A DNA stretch of 64,000 nt from Hydractinia symbiolongicarpus (Eukaryota > Cnidaria > Hydrozoa > Anthoathecata > Hydractiniidae), in the NCBI RefSeq assembly GCF_029227915.1, contig NC_079882.1:1364001-1428000 (forward strand), in the 5' to 3' direction. Made by a program: the position numbers and the translations under genes. Below, piece after piece: positions 36,960 through 49,509 of the stretch. Within the stretch, counting starts at the first letter, position 1. Each line of letters starts with the position of its first letter. The notes below the pieces were generated by a model. That model was given only the letters and a program-made list of their open reading frames with translations. It had not been told where the DNA came from and made no database searches.

Positions 36960-37690
36960 ACAGTCAATCGTTTCACTGTTAAAAGCCATACAAACAAGTA
37001 AAACCGGAAAAATATCACGAAATGCATATAGGTACGAATATGTGACTCAACCGTTGTAACTTAAACGGATTGATACTGTTAGAAAGTCAATGAAATGTAG
37101 TTCTTGAAGCTATCGTTTTTTCTTCAGCGCGCGATAACGGCTAGGATTGGCCCCACAGTAAAGAATGACTTACTTATATAAATTCTTAAATGAAGCGCTG
37201 CCACAGCGCCCAGTGCAATCGCTGAGTTTCGGCAATCATGTCAAATTAATTTCTTGGAGTCCAATTGTCTCACCTTCACATTTATAAAGTCACAGTTTAT
37301 AATCAGTTCAATTAAGTCCCACAGTCAATCGTTGCACTGTTAAAAGCCATACAAACAAGTAAAACCGGAAAAATATCACGAAATGCATATAGGTACGAAT
37401 ATGTGACTCAACCGTTGTAACTTAAACGGATTGATACTGTTAGAAAGTCAATGAAATGTAGTTCTTGAAGCTATCGCTTTTTCTTCAGCGCGCGATAACG
37501 GCTAGGATTGGCCCCACAGTAAAGAATGACTTACTTATATAAATTCTTAAATGAAGCGCTACCACAGCGCCCAGTGCAATCGCTGAGTTTCGGCAATCAT
37601 GTCAAATTAAGAAGAATGTTATTTCTTGGAGTCCAATTGTCTCACCTTTACATTTATAAAGTCACAGTTTATAGTCAGTTCAATTAAGTC
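36960..37690 (+). repeat. Adjacent near-identical units, one with an 11-bp deletion
   Basis: The unit beginning with AAGCCATACAAACAAG near 36983 is repeated at about 37345 with almost no change, including the ATATCACGAAATGCATATAGG box. In the first copy, 11 bases (GAAGAATGTTA) are missing at about 37249, so CAAATTAA runs straight into TTTCTTGG. This removes half of the AAGAA/TTCTT inverted repeat. The short direct repeat TTA at both edges would allow slippage. The second copy is full length. Confidence 0.8.
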
Positions 37691-39199
37691 ACATAGTCAA
37701 TCGTTTCATTGTTAAAAGGCATACAATCTAGTAATACCTGAATAATATCAAGAAATACATGTTGGTACAAATATGTGACTCAACCGTTGTAACTCAAACG
37801 GACTGACACCGTTAGAAATTCAATTAAATTTAGTTTTTGAAACTGTCGCTATTTCTTCAGCGCGCGATAACGGCTAGGATTGGTCCCACATTAAAAAAAT
37901 GACTTTTTTATCTTAATTCTTAAATGAAGCGCTACCACAGCGGCCAGTGCAAATCGCTGAGTTACGGCAATCACGTCAAATTAAGAAGAATGATATTTCT
38001 TGGTGTCCAATTGTCTCATTTATTACATTCATCAGGTCACACTGCAAAGTTAGTTCAATTAAGTCCAACAGTCAATCGTTTCACTGTTAAAAGCGATGCA
38101 ACCTAATAATAACAGATAAACATCGCTAAACACATGTTGGCACCAATATGTGACCCAACCGTTGTAACTCAAACGGACTGACTCCGTTAGAAAGTCAATG
38201 AATTGTGGTTTTTGAAACTGTCTCTATTTCTTCAGCGCGCAATTACGGCTAGGATTGGTCCCACAGTAAAAAATGACTTATTAATCTAAATTTTTAAATG
38301 ATGCGCTACTACAGCACCCAGTGTAATCGCTGAGTTCCGGCAAACATGTCAAATTAAGAAGAATGTTATATCTTGGAGCCGATTTTGTCATTTATCACAT
38401 TTATCAGGTCACAGTCCAAAGTTAGTTCAATTAAGTCTCACAGTCAATCGTTTCACTGTTAAAAGCGATGCAACCTAGTAATATCAGATAAATATCGCTA
38501 AGTACATGTTGGTACGGATATGTGACCCAACCGTTGTAACTCAAACGGACTGACACCGTTAGAAAGTCAATGAAATGTAGTTTTTGAAACTGTCGCTTAT
38601 TCTTCAGCTCGCGATAACGGATAGGAATGGTCCCACAGTAAGGAACGATTTATTTATCTAAATTTTTAAATGAAGCGCTACCAAAGCGCCCAGTGTAATC
38701 GCTGATTTCCAGCAATCACTTCAAATTAAGAAGAATGTTTTTTCTTGGAGTCCAATTGTCTCATTTATCACATTTATCAGATCAAAGTCCAAAGTTAGTT
38801 CAATTAAGTCCCACACTCAATCGCTTCATTGTTAAAAGCGATGCAACATAGTAATCTCAGAAAAATATCGCTAAATACATGTTGGTACCAATAGGTGACC
38901 CAAGCGTTGTAACTCAAACGGACTGACACCGTTACAAAGTCAATGAAATGTAGTTTTTGAAACTGTCGCTATTTCTACAGCGCGCGATACCGGCTAGGAT
39001 TGGTCCCACAGTAAAAAATGACTTATTAATCTAAATTTTTAAATGAACCGCTACCACAGCGCCCAGTGTAATCGATGAGTTCCGGCAATCATGTCAAATT
39101 AAGAAGAATGTTATTTCTTGGAGTCCAATTGTCTCATTTATCACATTTATCATGTCACTGTCCAAAGTTAGTTCAATTAAGTCCCACAGTCAATCGTTT

Positions 39200-40720
39200 C
39201 ATTGTTAAAAGCCATGCAACCTAGTAATATCAGAAAAATTCGCCAAATGCATGTTGGTACGAACATGTGACCCAGCCGTTGAAACTCGAACGGACTGACA
39301 CCGTTAGAAAGTCAATGAAATGTAGTTTTTGAAACTGTCGCTATTTCTTCAGCGCGCGATAACGGATAGGATTGGTCCCACAGTATAGAATGATTCATTT
39401 ATCTAAATTTTTAAATGAAGCGCTACCACAGCGCCCAGTGTAATGGCTGAGTTTCGGCAATCATTTCAAATTAAGAAGAATGTTATTTCTTGGAGTCCAA
39501 TTTTCTCACTTTAACATTTATAAGGTCACAGTCCATAATAAGTTCAATTTACTCCCACAGTCAATCGTTTAACTGTTAAAAGCGATGCAACCTAATAATA
39601 TGAGAAAAATATTGCTAAATAGATGTTGGTATGAATATGTGACGCAACCGTTGTAACTGATGCGGATTGATACCGTTAGAAAGTCAATGAAATGTAGTTT
39701 TTGAAACTGTCGCTATTTTTTCAGCGCGCGATAACGGCTAGGATTGGTCCCACAATAAAAAATGACTTATTAATCTAAATTTTTATATGAACCGCTACCA
39801 CAGCGCCCAGTGTAATGGCTGAGTTTCGGCAAACATTTCAAATTAAGAAGAATGTTATTTCTTGGAGTCCAATTGTCTCATTTATCACATTTATCATGTC
39901 ACTGTCCAAAGTTAGTTCAATTAAGTCCCACAGTCAATCGTTTCATTGTTAAAAGCCATGCAACCTAGTAATATCAGAAAAATTCGCCAAATACATGTTG
40001 GTACGAACATGTGACCCAGCCGTTGAAACTCGAACGGACTGCCACCGTTAGAAAGTCAATGAAATGTAGTTTTTGAAACTGTCGCTATTTCTTCAGCGCG
40101 CGATAACGGATAGGATTGGTCCCACAGTATAGAATGATTCATTTATCTAAATTTTTAAATGAAGCGCTACCACAGCGCCCAGTGTAATGGCTGAGTTTCG
40201 GCAATCATTTCAATTTAAGAAGAATGTTATTTCTTGGAGTCCAATTTTCTCACTTTAACATTTATAAGGTCACAGTCCATAATAAGTTCAATTTACTCCC
40301 ACAGTCAATCGTTTAACTGTTAAAAGCGATGCAACCTAGTAATATGAGAAAAATATTGCTAAATAGATGTTGGTATGAATATGTGACGCAACCGTTTTAA
40401 CTGATGCGGATTGATACCGTTAGAAAGTCAATGAAATGTAGTTTTTGAAACTGGCGCTATTTTTTCAGCGCGCGATAACGGCTAGGATTGGTCCCACAAT
40501 AAAAAATGACTTATTAATCTAAATTTTTAAATGAACCGCTACCACAGCGCCCAGTGTAATGGCTGAGTTTCGGCAAACATTTCAAATTAAGAAGAATGTT
40601 ATTTCTTGGAGTCCAATTGTCTCACTTTCACATTTATAAGGTCACAGTCCATAATCAGCTCAATTTAGTCCCACAGTCAATCGTTTCACTGTTAAAAGCG
40701 ATGAAACCTAGTAATATCAG
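39200..40720 (+). repeat. Two-unit tandem duplication (744 bp period)
   Basis: The type with AATTCGCCAAAT(G/A)CATG followed by GAACATGTGACCCAGCCG is at 39261 and again at 40005, 744 bp later. Each is followed by a partner unit with TTGGTATGAATATGTGACG and CTGATGCGGATTG. The same pair reappears at 62370 (offset 23,109 from the first), showing long-range copying within the array. A diverged relative of the first unit type is at about 30.66 kb, left of the island. Confidence 0.8.
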
Positions 40721-42110
40721 AAAAATATCGCTAAATACATGTTGGTACGAATATATGACACAACCGTTGTAACTCAAACGGACTGACACCGTTACAAAGT
40801 CAATGAAATGTAGTTTTTGAAACTGTCGCTATTTCTTCAGCGCGCGATACCGGCTAGGATTGCTCCCACATTAAAAATGACTTATTAATCTAAATTTTTA
40901 AATGAACCGCTACCACAGCGCTCAGTGTAATCGCTGAGTTCCGGCAATCACGTCAAGTTAAGAAGAATGTTATTTCTTGGAGTCCAATTGTCTCATTTAT
41001 CACATTTATCAGGTCACAGTCCAAAGTTAGTTCAATTAAGTCTCACAGTCAATCGTTTCACTGTTAAAAGCGATGCAACCTAGTAATATCAGATAAATAT
41101 CGCTAAATTCATGTTGGTACGAATATGTGACCCAACCGTTGTAACTCAAACGGACTGACACCGTTAGAAAGTCAATGAAATGTAGTTTTTGAAACTGTCG
41201 CTATCTCTTCAGCGCGCGATAACGTATAGGAATGGTCCCACAGTAAGGAACGATTTATTTATCTAAATTTTTAAATGAAGCGCTACCACAGCGCCCAGTG
41301 TAAACGCTGAGTTCAGGCAATCACGTCAAATTAAGAAGAATGTTATTTCTTGGAGTCCAATTGTCTCATTTATCACATTAATCAGGTCACAGTCCAAAGT
41401 TAGTTCAATTAAGTCCCACAGTCAATCGTTTCATTGTTATAAGCGATGCAACCTAGTAACATCGGAAAAATATTGCTAAATAGATGTTGGTACAAACATG
41501 TGACCCAGCCGTTGAAACCCAATCGGACTGACCTCGTTAGAAAGTCAATGAAATGTAGTTTTTGAAACTGTCGCTATTTCTTCAGTGCGCGATAACGGAT
41601 AGGATTGGTCCCACAGTAAAGAATGATTCATTTATCTAAATTTTTAAATGAAGCGCTACCACAGCGCCCAGTGTAATGGCTGAGTTTCGGCAATCATTTC
41701 AAATTAAGAAGAATGTTATTTCTTGGAGTCCAATTGTCTCACTTTAACATTTATAAGGTCACAGTCCATAATCAGTTCAATTTACTCCCACAGTCAATCG
41801 TTTAACTGTTAAAAGCGATGCAACCTAGTAATATGAGAAAAATATTGCTAAATAGATGTTGGTACGAATATGTGACGCAACCGTTGTAACTGAAGCGGAT
41901 TGATACCGTTAGAAAGTCAATGAAATGTAGTTTTTGAAACTGTCGCTATTTTTTCAGCGCGCAATAACGGCTAGGATTGGTCCCACAATAAAAAATGACT
42001 TATTAATCTAAATTTTTAAATGAACCGCTACCACAGCGCCCAGTGTAATGGCTGAGTTTCGGCAAACATTTCAAATAAAGAAGATTGTTATTTCTTGGAG
42101 TCCAATTGTC

Positions 42111-45100
42111 TCCCTTTTACATTTATAAGGTCACAGTCCATAATCAGCTCAATTTAGTCCCACAGTCAATCGTTTCACTGTTAAAAGCGATGCAACCTAG
42201 TAATTTGAGAAAAATGTCGCTAAATACATGTTGGTGCGAATATGTGACACAACCGTTGTAATGGAAGCGGATTGATACCGTTAGAAAGTCATTGAAATAT
42301 AGTTTTTGAAACTGTCGCTATTTTTTCAGCGCGCGATAACGGCTAGGATTGGTCCCACAATAAAAAATGACTTATTAATCTAAATTTTTAAATGAACCGC
42401 TACCACAGCGCCCAGTGTAATGGCTGAGTTTCGGCAAACATTTCAAATTAAGAAGAATGTTATTTCTTGGAGTCCAATTGTCTCACTTTCACATTTATAA
42501 GGTCACAGTCCATAATCAGTTCAATTTAGTCCCACAGTCAATCGTTTCACTGTTATAAGCGATGCAACCTAATAATTTGAGAAAAATATCGCTAAATACA
42601 TGTTGGTGCGAATATGTGACGCAACCGTTGTAACTGAAGCGGATTGATACCGTTAGAAAGTCAATGAAATGTAGTTTTTGAAACTGTCGCTTTATTTTCA
42701 GCGCGCGATAACGGCTAGGATTGGTCCCACAATAAAAAATGACTTATTAATCTAAATTTTTAAATGAACCGCTACCACAGCGCCCAGTGTAATGGCTGAG
42801 TTTCGGCAAACATTTCAAATTAAGAAGATTGTTATTTCTTGGAGTCCAATTGTCTCACTTTCACATTTATAAGGTCACAGTCCATAATCAGCTCAATTTA
42901 GTCCCACAGTCAATCGTTTCACTGTTAAAAGCGATGCAACCTAGTAATTTGAGAAAAATGTCGCTAAATACATGTTGGTGCGAATATGTGACACAACCGT
43001 TGTAATGGAAGCGAATTGATACCGTTAGAAAGTCATTGAAATGTAGTTTTTGAAACTGTCGCTATTTTTTCAGCGCGCGATAACGGCTAGGATTGGTCGC
43101 ACAATAAAAAATGACTTATTAATCTAAATTTTTAAATGAACCGCTACCACAGCGCCCAGTGTAATGGCTGAGTTTCGGCAAACATTTCAAATTAAGAAGA
43201 ATGTTATTTCTTGGAGTGCAATTGTCTCACTTTCACATTTATAAGGTCACAGTCCATAATCAGTTCAATTTAGTCCCACAGTCAATCGTTTCACTGTTAT
43301 AAGCGATGCAACCTAATAATTTGAGAAAAATATCGCTAAATACATGTTGGTGCGAATATGTGACGCAACCGTTGTAACTGAAGCGGATTGATACCGTTAG
43401 AAAGTCAATGAAATGTAGTTTTTGAAACTATCGCTATTTTCTCAGCGTGCGGTAATGGCTAGGATTGGTTCCACAGTAAAGAATGACTTTTTTACCTAAA
43501 CATTTAAATGAAGCGCTACCACAGCGCTCAGTGTAATCGCTGAGTTCCGGCAATCACGTCAAGTTAAGAAGAATGTTATTTCTTGGAGTCCAATTGTCTC
43601 ATTTATCACATTTATCAGGTCACAGTCCAAAGTTAGTTCAATTAAGTCCCACAGTCAATCGTTTTATTGTTAAAAGCGATGCAACCTAGTAATATCAGAA
43701 AAATATGGCTAAATACATGTTGGTACGAATATATGACACAACCGTTGTAACTTAAACGGACTGACACCGTTAGAATGTCAATGAAATGTAGTTTTTGAAA
43801 CTGTCGCTATCTCTTCAGCGCGCGATAACGGCTAGGAATGGTCCCACAGTTAAAAAAAGATTTTTTTACCTAAACTTTTAAATGAAGCGCTACAACAGCG
43901 CTCAGTGTAATCGCTGAGTTCCGGCAATCACGTCAAGTTAAGAAGAATATTATTTCTTGGAGTCCAATTGTCTCATTTATCACATTTATCAGGTCAGAGT
44001 CCAAAGTTAGTTCAATTAAGTCCCACAGTCAATCGTTTTATTGTTAAAAGCGATGCAACCTAGTAATATCAGAAAAATATCGCTAAATACATGTTGGTAC
44101 GAATATATGACACAACCGTTGTAACTCAATCGGACTGACACCGTTATAAAGTCAATGAAATGTAGTTTTTGAAACTGTCGCTATCTCTTCAGCGCGCGAT
44201 AACGGATAGGAATGGTCCCACAGTAAGGAACGATTTATTTATCTAAATTTTTAAATGAAGCGCTACCACAGCGCCCAGTGTAAACGCTGAGTTCAGGCAA
44301 TCACGTCAAATTAAGAAGAATGTTATTTCTTGGAGTCCAATTGTCTCATTTATCACATTAATCAGGTCACAGTCCAAAGTTAGTTCAATTAAGTCCCACA
44401 GTCAATCGTTTTATTGTTAAAAGCGATGCAACCTAGTAATATCAGAAAAATATGGCTAAATACATGTTGGTACGAATATATGACACAACCGTTGTAACTT
44501 AAACGGACTGACACCGTTAGAATGTCAATGAAATGTAGTTTTTGAAACTGTCGCTATCTCTTCAGCGCGCGATAACGGCTAGGAATGGTCCCACAGTAAA
44601 AAAATGACTTTTTTACCTAAACTTTTAAATGAAGCGCTACAACAGCGCTCAGTGTAATCGCTGAGTTCCGGCAATCACGTCAAATTAAGAAGAATGTTAT
44701 TTCTTGGAGTCCAATTGTCTCATTTATCACATTAATCAGGTCACAGTCCAAAGTTAGTTCAATTAAGTCCCACAGTCAATCGTTTCATTGTTATAAGCGA
44801 TACAACCTAGTAATATGAGAAAAATATCGCTAAATACATGTTGGTGCGAATATGTGACGCAATCGTTGTAACTGAAGCGGATTGATACCGTTAGAAAGTC
44901 AATGAAATGTAGTTTTTGAAACTGTCGCTATCTCTTCAGCGCGCGATAACGGATAGGATGGGTCCCACAGTAAAGAATGATTCATTTATCTAAATTTTTA
45001 AATGAAGCGCTACCACGGCGCCCAGTGTAATCGCTGAGTTTCGGCAATCATTTCAAATTAAGAAGAATGTTATTTCTTGGAGTCCAATTGTCTCACTTTC

Positions 45101-45520
45101 ACATTTATAAGGTCACAGTCCATAATCAGTTCAATTTAGTCTCACAGTCAATCGTTTCACTGTCAAAAGCGATGAAACCTAGTAATATGAGAAAAATATC
45201 GCTAAATACATGTTGGTGCGAATATGTGACTCAACCGTTGTAACTCAAACGGACTGACACTGTTCGAAATTTAATGAAATGTAGTTTTTGAAACTGTCGC
45301 TATTTCTTTAGCGCGCCATAACGGCTAGGATTGGTCCCACAATAAAAAATGACTTATTAATCTAAATTTTTAAATGCACCGCTACCACAGCGCCTAGTGT
45401 AATCGCTGAGTTTCGGCAATCATGTCAAATTAAGAAGAATGTTATTTCTTGGAGTCCAATTGTCTCCTTTATGACATTTATCTTGTCACAGTCCAAAGTT
45501 AGTTCAATTAAGTCCCACAG
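42111..45520 (+). repeat. Ten-unit higher-order repeat, copy 1 (3,727 bp period)
   Basis: The rare word TCCCTTTTACATT at 42111 recurs at 45838, and landmarks throughout keep the constant offset of 3,727 bp: TAAAAAAAGA at 43851 and 47578, and TCTAAATTTTTAAATGCACC at 45361 and 49088. The copies look almost identical. The clearest substitution I noticed is GTCAATGAAATG near 44524 against GTCACTGAAATG near 48251. Within the copy there is an older two-unit step of 744 bp (ATGTCGCTAAATAC at 42214 and 42958). The match ends at about 45520, after which copy 1 continues CAATCGTTTCAATG and copy 2 CAATTGTTTCACTG. Confidence 0.9.
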
Positions 45521-45837
45521 TCAATCGTTTCAATGTTAAAAGCGATGCAACCTAGTAATATCAGAAAAATATCGCTAAATACTTGTAGGTACAAATATGT
45601 GACCCAACCGTTGTAACTTAAACGGACTGACACCATTAGAAAATCAATGAAATGTAGTTTTTGAAACTGTCGCTATTTCTTCAGTGTGCGATAACGGTTA
45701 GGATTGCTCCCACAGTAAAAAATGACTCATTAATCTAAATTTTTAAATGAAGCGCTACCACAGCGCCCAGCGTAATGGCTGAGTTCCGGCAATCATGTCA
45801 AAATAAAAAGAATGTTATTTCTTGGAGTCCAATTGTC

Positions 45838-48800
45838 TCCCTTTTACATTTATAAGGTCACAGTCCATAATCAGCTCAATTTAGTCCCACAGTCAATCGT
45901 TTCACTGTTAAAAGCGATGCAACCTAGTAATTTGAGAAAAATGTCGCTAAATACATGTTGGTGCGAATATGTGACACAACCGTTGTAATGGAAGCGGATT
46001 GATACCGTTAGAAAGTCATTGAAATATAGTTTTTGAAACTGTCGCTATTTTTTCAGCGCGCGATAACGGCTAGGATTGGTCCCACAATAAAAAATGACTT
46101 ATTAATCTAAATTTTTAAATGAACCGCTACCACAGCGCCCAGTGTAATGGCTGAGTTTCGGCAAACATTTCAAATTAAGAAGAATGTTATTTCTTGGAGT
46201 CCAATTGTCTCACTTTCACATTTATAAGGTCACAGTCCATAATCAGTTCAATTTAGTCCCACAGTCAATCGTTTCACTGTTATAAGCGATGCAACCTAAT
46301 AATTTGAGAAAAATATCGCTAAATACATGTTGGTGCGAATATGTGACGCAACCGTTGTAACTGAAGCGGATTGATACCGTTAGAAAGTCAATGAAATGTA
46401 GTTTTTGAAACTGTCGCTTTATTTTCAGCGCGCGATAACGGCTAGGATTGGTCCCACAATAAAAAATGACTTATTAATCTAAATTTTTAAATGAACCGCT
46501 ACCACAGCGCCCAGTGTAATGGCTGAGTTTCGGCAAACATTTCAAATTAAGAAGATTGTTATTTCTTGGAGTCCAATTGTCTCACTTTCACATTTATAAG
46601 GTCACAGTCCATAATCAGCTCAATTTAGTCCCACAGTCAATCGTTTCACTGTTAAAAGCGATGCAACCTAGTAATTTGAGAAAAATGTCGCTAAATACAT
46701 GTTGGTGCGAATATGTGACACAACCGTTGTAATGGAAGCGAATTGATACCGTTAGAAAGTCATTGAAATGTAGTTTTTGAAACTGTCGCTATTTTTTCAG
46801 CGCGCGATAACGGCTAGGATTGGTCGCACAATAAAAAATGACTTATTAATCTAAATTTTTAAATGAACCGCTACCACAGCGCCCAGTGTAATGGCTGAGT
46901 TTCGGCAAACATTTCAAATTAAGAAGAATGTTATTTCTTGGAGTGCAATTGTCTCACTTTCACATTTATAAGGTCACAGTCCATAATCAGTTCAATTTAG
47001 TCCCACAGTCAATCGTTTCACTGTTATAAGCGATGCAACCTAATAATTTGAGAAAAATATCGCTAAATACATGTTGGTGCGAATATGTGACGCAACCGTT
47101 GTAACTGAAGCGGATTGATACCGTTAGAAAGTCAATGAAATGTAGTTTTTGAAACTATCGCTATTTTCTCAGCGTGCGGTAATGGCTAGGATTGGTTCCA
47201 CAGTAAAGAATGACTTTTTTACCTAAACATTTAAATGAAGCGCTACCACAGCGCTCAGTGTAATCGCTGAGTTCCGGCAATCACGTCAAGTTAAGAAGAA
47301 TGTTATTTCTTGGAGTCCAATTGTCTCATTTATCACATTTATCAGGTCACAGTCCAAAGTTAGTTCAATTAAGTCCCACAGTCAATCGTTTTATTGTTAA
47401 AAGCGATGCAACCTAGTAATATCAGAAAAATATGGCTAAATACATGTTGGTACGAATATATGACACAACCGTTGTAACTTAAACGGACTGACACCGTTAG
47501 AATGTCAATGAAATGTAGTTTTTGAAACTGTCGCTATCTCTTCAGCGCGCGATAACGGCTAGGAATGGTCCCACAGTTAAAAAAAGATTTTTTTACCTAA
47601 ACTTTTAAATGAAGCGCTACAACAGCGCTCAGTGTAATCGCTGAGTTCCGGCAATCACGTCAAGTTAAGAAGAATATTATTTCTTGGAGTCCAATTGTCT
47701 CATTTATCACATTTATCAGGTCAGAGTCCAAAGTTAGTTCAATTAAGTCCCACAGTCAATCGTTTTATTGTTAAAAGCGATGCAACCTAGTAATATCAGA
47801 AAAATATCGCTAAATACATGTTGGTACGAATATATGACACAACCGTTGTAACTCAATCGGACTGACACCGTTATAAAGTCAATGAAATGTAGTTTTTGAA
47901 ACTGTCGCTATCTCTTCAGCGCGCGATAACGGATAGGAATGGTCCCACAGTAAGGAACGATTTATTTATCTAAATTTTTAAATGAAGCGCTACCACAGCG
48001 CCCAGTGTAAACGCTGAGTTCAGGCAATCACGTCAAATTAAGAAGAATGTTATTTCTTGGAGTCCAATTGTCTCATTTATCACATTAATCAGGTCACAGT
48101 CCAAAGTTAGTTCAATTAAGTCCCACAGTCAATCGTTTTATTGTTAAAAGCGATGCAACCTAGTAATATCAGAAAAATATGGCTAAATACATGTTGGTAC
48201 GAATATATGACACAACCGTTGTAACTTAAACGGACTGACACCGTTAGAATGTCACTGAAATGTAGTTTTTGAAACTGTCGCTATCTCTTCAGCGCGCGAT
48301 AACGGCTAGGAATGGTCCCACAGTAAAAAAATGACTTTTTTACCTAAACTTTTAAATGAAGCGCTACAACAGCGCTCAGTGTAATCGCTGAGTTCCGGCA
48401 ATCACGTCAAATTAAGAAGAATGTTATTTCTTGGAGTCCAATTGTCTCATTTATCACATTAATCAGGTCACAGTCCAAAGTTAGTTCAATTAAGTCCCAC
48501 AGTCAATCGTTTCATTGTTATAAGCGATACAACCTAGTAATATGAGAAAAATATCGCTAAATACATGTTGGTGCGAATATGTGACGCAATCGTTGTAACT
48601 GAAGCGGATTGATACCGTTAGAAAGTCAATGAAATGTAGTTTTTGAAACTGTCGCTATCTCTTCAGCGCGCGATAACGGATAGGATGGGTCCCACAGTAA
48701 AGAATGATTCATTTATCTAAATTTTTAAATGAAGCGCTACCACGGCGCCCAGTGTAATCGCTGAGTTTCGGCAATCATTTCAAATTAAGAAGAATGTTAT

Positions 48801-49247
48801 TTCTTGGAGTCCAATTGTCTCACTTTCACATTTATAAGGTCACAGTCCATAATCAGTTCAATTTAGTCTCACAGTCAATCGTTTCACTGTCAAAAGCGAT
48901 GAAACCTAGTAATATGAGAAAAATATCGCTAAATACATGTTGGTGCGAATATGTGACTCAACCGTTGTAACTCAAACGGACTGACACTGTTCGAAATTTA
49001 ATGAAATGTAGTTTTTGAAACTGTCGCTATTTCTTTAGCGCGCCATAACGGCTAGGATTGGTCCCACAATAAAAAATGACTTATTAATCTAAATTTTTAA
49101 ATGCACCGCTACCACAGCGCCTAGTGTAATCGCTGAGTTTCGGCAATCATGTCAAATTAAGAAGAATGTTATTTCTTGGAGTCCAATTGTCTCCTTTATG
49201 ACATTTATCTTGTCACAGTCCAAAGTTAGTTCAATTAAGTCCCACAG
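45838..49247 (+). repeat. Ten-unit higher-order repeat, copy 2
   Basis: Direct, immediately following copy of 42111-45520. No unit has been gained or lost between the copies, unlike the giant repeat at the left of the window, and very few substitutions are visible. This makes it the youngest large duplication in the window apart from some blocks at 49.5-60.3 kb. The region between the copies (45521-45837) is a single ordinary unit stretch. Confidence 0.9.
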
Positions 49248-49509
49248 TCAATTGTTTCACTGTTATAAGCGATGCAACCTAGTAATATCAGATAAATATC
49301 GCTAAATACATGTTAGTAGGAATATGTGAAACAACCGTTTTCGCTCAAACGGACTGAAACTGTTAGAAATTTAATGAAATGTAGTTTTTGAAACTGTTGC
49401 TATTTCTTTAGCGCGCGATAACAGCTAGGATTGGTCCCACATTAAAAAAATGACTTTTTTTTATCTTAATTCTTAAATGAAGCGCTACCACAGCGCCTAG
49501 TGTAATCGC

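Noticed and set aside
37924-38106. 60-codon open frame (+)
   Set aside because: Pure satellite; it exists because of a one-base insertion (GTGCAAATCGC) that shifts the frame past a common stop.
49333-49360. Resemblance of TTTTCGCTCAAACGG to a CENP-B box
   Set aside because: It starts with TTCG, but the required A and CGGG positions do not line up (one base out of register, and GGAC in place of CGGG). It occurs only in one unit type.
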